This document shows positions 42,111 through 45,799 of a DNA stretch of 45,799 bases, piece by piece. Positions within the stretch are counted from its first letter, which is position 1. Every line of letters begins with the position of its first letter. This DNA comes from Bacteroidota bacterium (GTDB lineage: Bacteria > Bacteroidota > Bacteroidia > Bacteroidales > JAAUTT01), in assembly GCA_020048915.1 (NCBI GenBank), contig JAIFLU010000018.1:1-45799 (forward strand), written 5' to 3'. Below the pieces are notes generated by a model that saw nothing but the letters and a program-made list of their open reading frames with translations, did not search any database and had not been told where the DNA came from. The position numbers and the translations under genes were made by a program.

Positions 42111-43622
42111 ATGAAAAGAACATTTAATTATTTAATAGCTGTACTGATATTAACCGGTTTTGCATTATCAGGGTGCGAGGATTTTCTCGACAAACAGCCT
42201 ATATCGCAACTTTCGAGAGACAAATTCTGGAATACTCCAAAAGACGCTGATATCTGGATTGCCGGAATGTACGACGGTTTTCAGAAAACATTAGGCGACA
42301 ATTATTATAACTGGGGCGAAGTTCGTGGCGATAACTCCCAGCAGGCAGGTACCGGTACTGCTCAGCTTAATTTCCTTACAAACACCATAACAGCAAGCAT
42401 GGGCGAGTGTAGCTGGAGCAATCTGTACAGAACCATTTCAAGCGCCAATTTTGCCATAAAGTATATCCCAACAATACCCAATGTTCCGGAACCTCAAATA
42501 GCCAGTCAGTTGGGTCAGGCATATGCCATGCGGGCATTAATGTACTTTTACGCTATCCGTATTTGGGGTCCGGTCCCGCTGGTTCTGGTACCCTACGAAG
42601 GATTGGAGGGGCAGGAGAAATTTCCGGCGCAAAGCGATGTGGATGTTATTAAAGCCCAAATATTGAGCGATATTGACAATGCTTTGTTGAAATTCGATAA
42701 CAGTTTTCCTTCCATTTACAAATTGAGCCGTGCTTCAACATTGGCGCTCAAAGCCGATGTTCACATGTGGTTTAATGAATACGACCTGGCGATTACTGCC
42801 ACAGACAACCTCTTGTTGATGAACAAATTTACCCTGGCCACCAACGAACCTGATTGGAAAAAGATTTTTACCGATCCGGCCTCTTCGACAGAATCGATAT
42901 TCAACATGTATTGGGATTTCCTGCAGGATGGCGGTGGAAACGGAGTCGCATCTTTTTATGGCTCAGGAAGTAACACGCCGAAATACAAAATCCGTCAGCC
43001 ACTCTGGGATACTTTAATATCCAGAGGATCCGATGCCCGCTTATGGAACATGTACGACACTGTTGATTTATGGTACCGGGGCGATAAGGTAAAAGTTACC
43101 TACGAATCGTACAATCTCAACTTTAGCTGGGTGTCGTGCAAATTTGTTACCTGGGATCCTGCAAAACCCAGTACAACATACAATTATCTGGGGGGGTATA
43201 ACTACCCGGCTAACAGCGAAAGTCAGACACATATTCCAATATATCGTTTGTCGGATATAATGCTTTTACGTGCTGAAGCACTAAACAAAGCAGGTCGAAG
43301 AACCGAAGCCCGGGATATTGTAAATAACATCAGAAAACGGGTTGGTTACAACAAACTGCTCACCGCTGAAAATACACCTGATGAAGCTACGCTCGAGTAC
43401 GCAATTCTTGTTGAAAGACAAGTTGAATTGTGGGGTGAAGGTAAGCGCTGGTTCGACCTCATCCGCACGGATAAAGTTAAAGAAGTACTGGATCCTGTTT
43501 TAAAAGAAAGAGGCGTTGCCGACGGATTCGACGATATAAGGAAAATAAGATTCCCGATCCACACTTCAGTATTCGAATCCAATCCTAACATAGTTCAAAA
43601 CGAGCCTTATACTCAAAATTAA
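42111..43622 (+). CDS. susD-like: SusD/RagB-type glycan-binding surface lipoprotein
   Basis: A 503-residue lipoprotein with signal peptide and lipobox LSGC (C22), followed by EDFLDKQPISQLSRDKFWNTPKDAD, the typical start of mature SusD proteins. The family's helical tetratricopeptide core is recognisable through QAYAMRALMYFYAIRIWGPVPLV (about 140-165) and the C-terminal LLRAEALNKAGR, IVNNIRKRVG and VERQVELWGEGKRWFDLIRTD, which is the RagB/SusD signature. It should cap the SusC transporter on the cell surface and bind the glycan. Length is normal. The gene is in an operon with susC and two further lipoprotein genes. Confidence 0.95.
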   Translation: MKRTFNYLIAVLILTGFALSGCEDFLDKQPISQLSRDKFWNTPKDADIWIAGMYDGFQKTLGDNYYNWGEVRGDNSQQAGTGTAQLNFLTNTITASMGECSWSNLYRTISSANFAIKYIPTIPNVPEPQIASQLGQAYAMRALMYFYAIRIWGPVPLVLVPYEGLEGQEKFPAQSDVDVIKAQILSDIDNALLKFDNSFPSIYKLSRASTLALKADVHMWFNEYDLAITATDNLLLMNKFTLATNEPDWKKIFTDPASSTESIFNMYWDFLQDGGGNGVASFYGSGSNTPKYKIRQPLWDTLISRGSDARLWNMYDTVDLWYRGDKVKVTYESYNLNFSWVSCKFVTWDPAKPSTTYNYLGGYNYPANSESQTHIPIYRLSDIMLLRAEALNKAGRRTEARDIVNNIRKRVGYNKLLTAENTPDEATLEYAILVERQVELWGEGKRWFDLIRTDKVKEVLDPVLKERGVADGFDDIRKIRFPIHTSVFESNPNIVQNEPYTQN

Positions 43623-43627
43623 TAGCC

Positions 43628-43682
43628 ATGAACCATCCATGAACGTCAATTTTGACACCCAAACAAATGATTATTCTCATGG
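43628..43682. repeat. Spacer repeat (copy 2) downstream of susD
   Basis: A diverged copy of the susC-susD spacer at 42007-42073: it shares atgaac..atc..atga, aattttgacac and atgattattNtcatgg, but has cccaaacaa where copy 1 has an (AC)12 tract. It lies directly after the susD stop, and a REP-like hairpin follows at 43693-43729. Confidence 0.6.
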
Positions 43683-43692
43683 CCCCGATCTG

Positions 43693-43729
43693 CGATAGTC
43701 CCAATAGCTATCACGGATTAGGACTATCG
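43693..43729. repeat. REP-like palindromic element between susD and the fasciclin-like gene
   Basis: Arms cgatagtcc (43693-43701) and ggactatcg (43721-43729) pair perfectly around a 19-nt loop that contains atagctatcacggatt. The full element is a diverged copy of the one at 10483-10518. It stands inside a predicted operon, so it may stabilise the upstream susCD transcript or lower expression of the downstream genes. Confidence 0.6.
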
Positions 43730-43768
43730 GGACTCCATTTTATTTTAAAAAAATCAAAAAATAGACAC

Positions 43769-44485
43769 ATGAAAAAGACACAATATAATTTCCTATTAGC
43801 TTTGCTGGCATCGGTGGTTATTTTTACCGGTTGTGAGCTGGCAGGACTTGAATATCAAAAAGATGTACCTTTTGATGCTTCCATTCGCAATTCAAAAATA
43901 AATATGAATGCACTGGAATTTATGAAATCGCGTCCCGACCTTTTTTCGAGTATGATTGAAGCAGTGAATTATGCCGGAATTTCAGAAGAATATACCAAAC
44001 CCGGACGAACTTTCCTGCTTCTTACCAACAGGGCGCTTGCAGATGAAACATACTTCCCCGTCGGATCGAGTATTATGGGCAGCTATTTCAGTGTGAATAA
44101 AATAGCTAATCCTAATTACAACCCTGCCGATCCATCAAAAGGTCCAAAATTGCTTTCCCCCGATAGCTGGATTGTGTATCCGCACGAACAGGTTATCAGG
44201 TTTCTGGGATATCATATCATTAAAGAAGATATTTCGTTCCGGAACTCCAAGACCTTCCCGTTTTTTTACGAGAGTATTGCATACACTGGTGATGGCGATA
44301 CTGCAAAAGTTAGCTTTCATCTGACAAACGACCGCAATGCTTCGTTAAGGGTAAATGGCTATACAGGTTCGCGTAAGTCCGATCTGTCGCCAAGAACTTC
44401 AGGGCTCGATTGTGTAAATGGAGTAATCCATGTACTTGACGATTACCTGATTCCGCCTACAAAAGCAATTCTTGGAAATCAGTAA
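43769..44485 (+). CDS. Fasciclin-like surface lipoprotein of the polysaccharide locus
   Basis: A 238-residue lipoprotein. The ATG at 43769 begins a signal peptide with lipobox FTGC (C22); an upstream TTG in the same frame is not used. The mature protein looks like a single fasciclin (FAS1-like) domain: NMNALEFMKSRPDLFSSMIEAV near 50, TFLLLTNRALAD near 95, and the typical end NGVIHVLDDYLIPP (about 215-228). FAS1 domains mediate adhesion and binding, and SusCD loci in Bacteroidota often carry one. It probably acts as an accessory glycan-binding protein on the cell surface. Binding has not been shown, and this is inferred from context. Confidence 0.8.
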   Translation: MKKTQYNFLLALLASVVIFTGCELAGLEYQKDVPFDASIRNSKINMNALEFMKSRPDLFSSMIEAVNYAGISEEYTKPGRTFLLLTNRALADETYFPVGSSIMGSYFSVNKIANPNYNPADPSKGPKLLSPDSWIVYPHEQVIRFLGYHIIKEDISFRNSKTFPFFYESIAYTGDGDTAKVSFHLTNDRNASLRVNGYTGSRKSDLSPRTSGLDCVNGVIHVLDDYLIPPTKAILGNQ

Positions 44486-44519
44486 AATTGATCAGAATGA
44501 ACCATTAAAATTTAGAACA

Positions 44520-45509
44520 ATGAAGAGATTTTTTAGCTTAATTATATTTTTCTCTATAATTCTCGTTGGATGCACCAAAGAGGATGGAGAAGTGGTTATT
44601 GACTCGGTATATAAAAATGGAAATGAATTTTTCCAGGGTCAAAAAATACAGGTATGGGTGGGAGCCCAAGTGAGTGATATGTCGGAAGCCAATTATAAAT
44701 GGGAGTGCAGCGGCGGTTACTTTTCCGGCCCAACGGGTCTGGTCCAGAATGTTTGGGTAGCACCCCGCGAGGCTGGTGAATATCTTATATCCTGTACATT
44801 TGAATGCGAAGGAAAATCGGCGAAACGGTCGACCAAAATGACTGTGGGAGAGTATTTCTTCGATAAATTCAGTGTTGCTTCCACTAATTTCTCGGTTACT
44901 AACTTCAAGGCCACCTATGCAGATGGGGAAGCTCTTCTTGTAGGAAGCAAGTCGAATACAAGAGGCTCTTACAGAAGAGATTTTGGTGACACTTCGCTTT
45001 ACAATCCAGTTACTTTTAGTGCCGATATGGCTTGGAGAACCAAATATAAAAACACCTCCAGCTCCATGTACTACCGATTGGCATTTAATAAACCTACCCG
45101 TTACGATGGTTCCAAAGTAAAGTCGTACATCCGCGAAGTACTGCTTGAAATATGGCCTACCTCAACCGGTACAGCCAAAAATTACTCACTTGATTACGAA
45201 GTTTTCAATTCCGAGTTTTCAACTGCCACCTGGACTAACATCATTTCGGGTCGTAAACCGGAGTTTGTGTTTGCCGATGGAGCTAAGGCAACCGATAAAA
45301 AAGGAATGCGGCCAATTACTTTTGCGGTGGACGGAGAATATAACATTATTGTTACACTCGATGGTATGAAGGCCCTGGAATCGGCTGCCATAAAAACCTG
45401 GAAGACTGCAAATACAAATACGGATAAATTAAACTTAAAGAGTGCCGCTATAGAAGTTTACGAACAAACAAACTTCTACCTCGATAATGTAATTTTAAAA
45501 CTTCAATAG
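44520..45509 (+). CDS. Surface lipoprotein with Ig/PKD-like N-terminus, polysaccharide locus
   Basis: A 329-residue lipoprotein whose ATG at 44520 begins a signal peptide with lipobox LVGC (C18); it starts 34 bp after the fasciclin-like gene. Residues about 27-115 resemble a PKD/Ig-like domain (GQKIQVWVGAQVSD...YKWECSGGYFSG...WVAPREAGEYLISC). The rest (about 120-329) is a beta-sandwich-like region of a type common in surface glycan-binding proteins (YFFDKFSVAS...FYLDNVILKL), perhaps a concanavalin-like lectin fold. I recognise no catalytic residues. As the last gene of the susCD operon it is a likely SusE/SGBP-type binder, but the sequence alone does not show binding. Confidence 0.75.
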   Translation: MKRFFSLIIFFSIILVGCTKEDGEVVIDSVYKNGNEFFQGQKIQVWVGAQVSDMSEANYKWECSGGYFSGPTGLVQNVWVAPREAGEYLISCTFECEGKSAKRSTKMTVGEYFFDKFSVASTNFSVTNFKATYADGEALLVGSKSNTRGSYRRDFGDTSLYNPVTFSADMAWRTKYKNTSSSMYYRLAFNKPTRYDGSKVKSYIREVLLEIWPTSTGTAKNYSLDYEVFNSEFSTATWTNIISGRKPEFVFADGAKATDKKGMRPITFAVDGEYNIIVTLDGMKALESAAIKTWKTANTNTDKLNLKSAAIEVYEQTNFYLDNVILKLQ

Positions 45510-45546
45510 AGGATTTTGATAGTTGTGTAAGTAGTTAGTAGATTTT

Positions 45547-45579
45547 TGCAGGGGAGTAAATTAATTTGCTTTCCCTGCA
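45547..45579 (+). terminator. Probable terminator of the susCD operon
   Basis: tgcaggg (45547-45553) and ccctgca (45573-45579) pair perfectly, and the inner gagtaaa/tttgctt extends the stem, with a short AT loop; ttatctta follows. It lies 38 bp after the last stop of the locus. Confidence 0.55.
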
Positions 45580-45612
45580 TTATCTTAATTCTACTTAAAC
45601 AGATTCGAAAAT

Positions 45613-45656
45613 CAACTCGTTTTACTCTAATCCCTAAAGGGAACGAGTTGGTTTTT
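45613..45656 (+). terminator. Second strong hairpin with T-run downstream of the locus
   Basis: caactcgtt (45613-45621) and aacgagttg (45642-45650) pair perfectly, with an inner ccct/aggg stem and a following gtttttc. Directly after it, tttttcaggtt (45652-45662) pairs with aacctgaaaaa (45686-45696), so two hairpins share the T-run. A back-up terminator or a start of the next leader are both possible. Nothing else is seen up to the window end. Confidence 0.45.
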
Positions 45657-45799
45657 CAGGTTCACACTTTAGGGCTGGGTCGGAAAACCTGAAAAATCTT
45701 TAATGTGTTAAAGTTCCTATGTTTGTAAAATGACAAATGCGATAGTAATAGCATAAGCTAAAGAGTATTATTTTAGAGGTTCACAAACTTTAACAATAA

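Overview
The window looks like a chromosomal segment from a Bacteroidota, most likely Bacteroidales or Marinilabiliales (for example Prolixibacteraceae). The reasons are SusC/SusD-type lipoprotein and receptor genes, a hybrid two-component regulator, an ECF sigma/FecR cassette, several promoters of the Bacteroidota form TTG-N19..21-TAnnTTTG, and AT-rich coding sequence. The genus is inference. I saw no tRNA, rRNA, CRISPR array, transposase or phage gene.

Left part (1-13.6 kb), mostly housekeeping: a lipoprotein of unknown function on the minus strand; glutamine-dependent NAD synthetase (nadE); a DUF433/DUF5615 toxin-antitoxin pair with a clear promoter; a GT4 glycosyltransferase; an ADP-ribose pyrophosphatase that resembles animal NUDT9 along its whole length; and a PIF1-like helicase with HRDC and HTH tails. 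Next come 1.4 kb without genes, filled by five tandem copies of a ~226-bp unit whose core is a long imperfect hairpin. Then follow carbamate kinase (minus strand) and a BlaI/BlaR-like pair, in which the membrane M56 peptidase carries an M23 (LytM) domain where BlaR1 has a beta-lactam sensor. Two BlaI-type operators precede this pair.

Middle (13.6-28.9 kb): mfd on the minus strand; a divergent histidine kinase with about seven PAS domains and an Rcp1-like response regulator; then a minus-strand block read in the order ECF sigma factor, FecR anti-sigma factor, STN/carboxypeptidase-D/repeat outer-membrane protein, a shorter paralogue of it, and a TonB-dependent receptor. The STN signalling domain that normally sits on the TonB receptor is here on a repeat-rich barrel-like protein. 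This is the least conventional system in the window. A small zinc-ribbon protein gene follows.

Right part (29.1-45.5 kb), a polysaccharide utilisation locus: GH27 alpha-galactosidase-like enzyme, Tat-exported SGNH hydrolase, GH95 alpha-L-fucosidase-like enzyme, a convergent hybrid two-component regulator, then divergently SusC, SusD, a fasciclin-like lipoprotein and a second surface lipoprotein. The regulator would sense a released oligosaccharide in the periplasm and switch on susCD; the surface lipoproteins and SusCD bind and import glycan; the periplasmic enzymes remove galactose, fucose and perhaps acyl groups. The substrate cannot be named from sequence alone; a fucosylated, alpha-galactosylated, acylated plant or algal glycan would fit.

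Dispersed small elements link these regions: a REP-like palindrome (about 33, 10.49, 21.0 and 43.7 kb), a relic of the hairpin repeat at 13.5 kb, related terminator-like hairpins, an (AC)12 tract between susC and susD, and a duplicated spacer sequence on both sides of susD. Several long reading frames begin with TTG upstream of a better ATG; I moved those starts to the ATG that begins a signal peptide.
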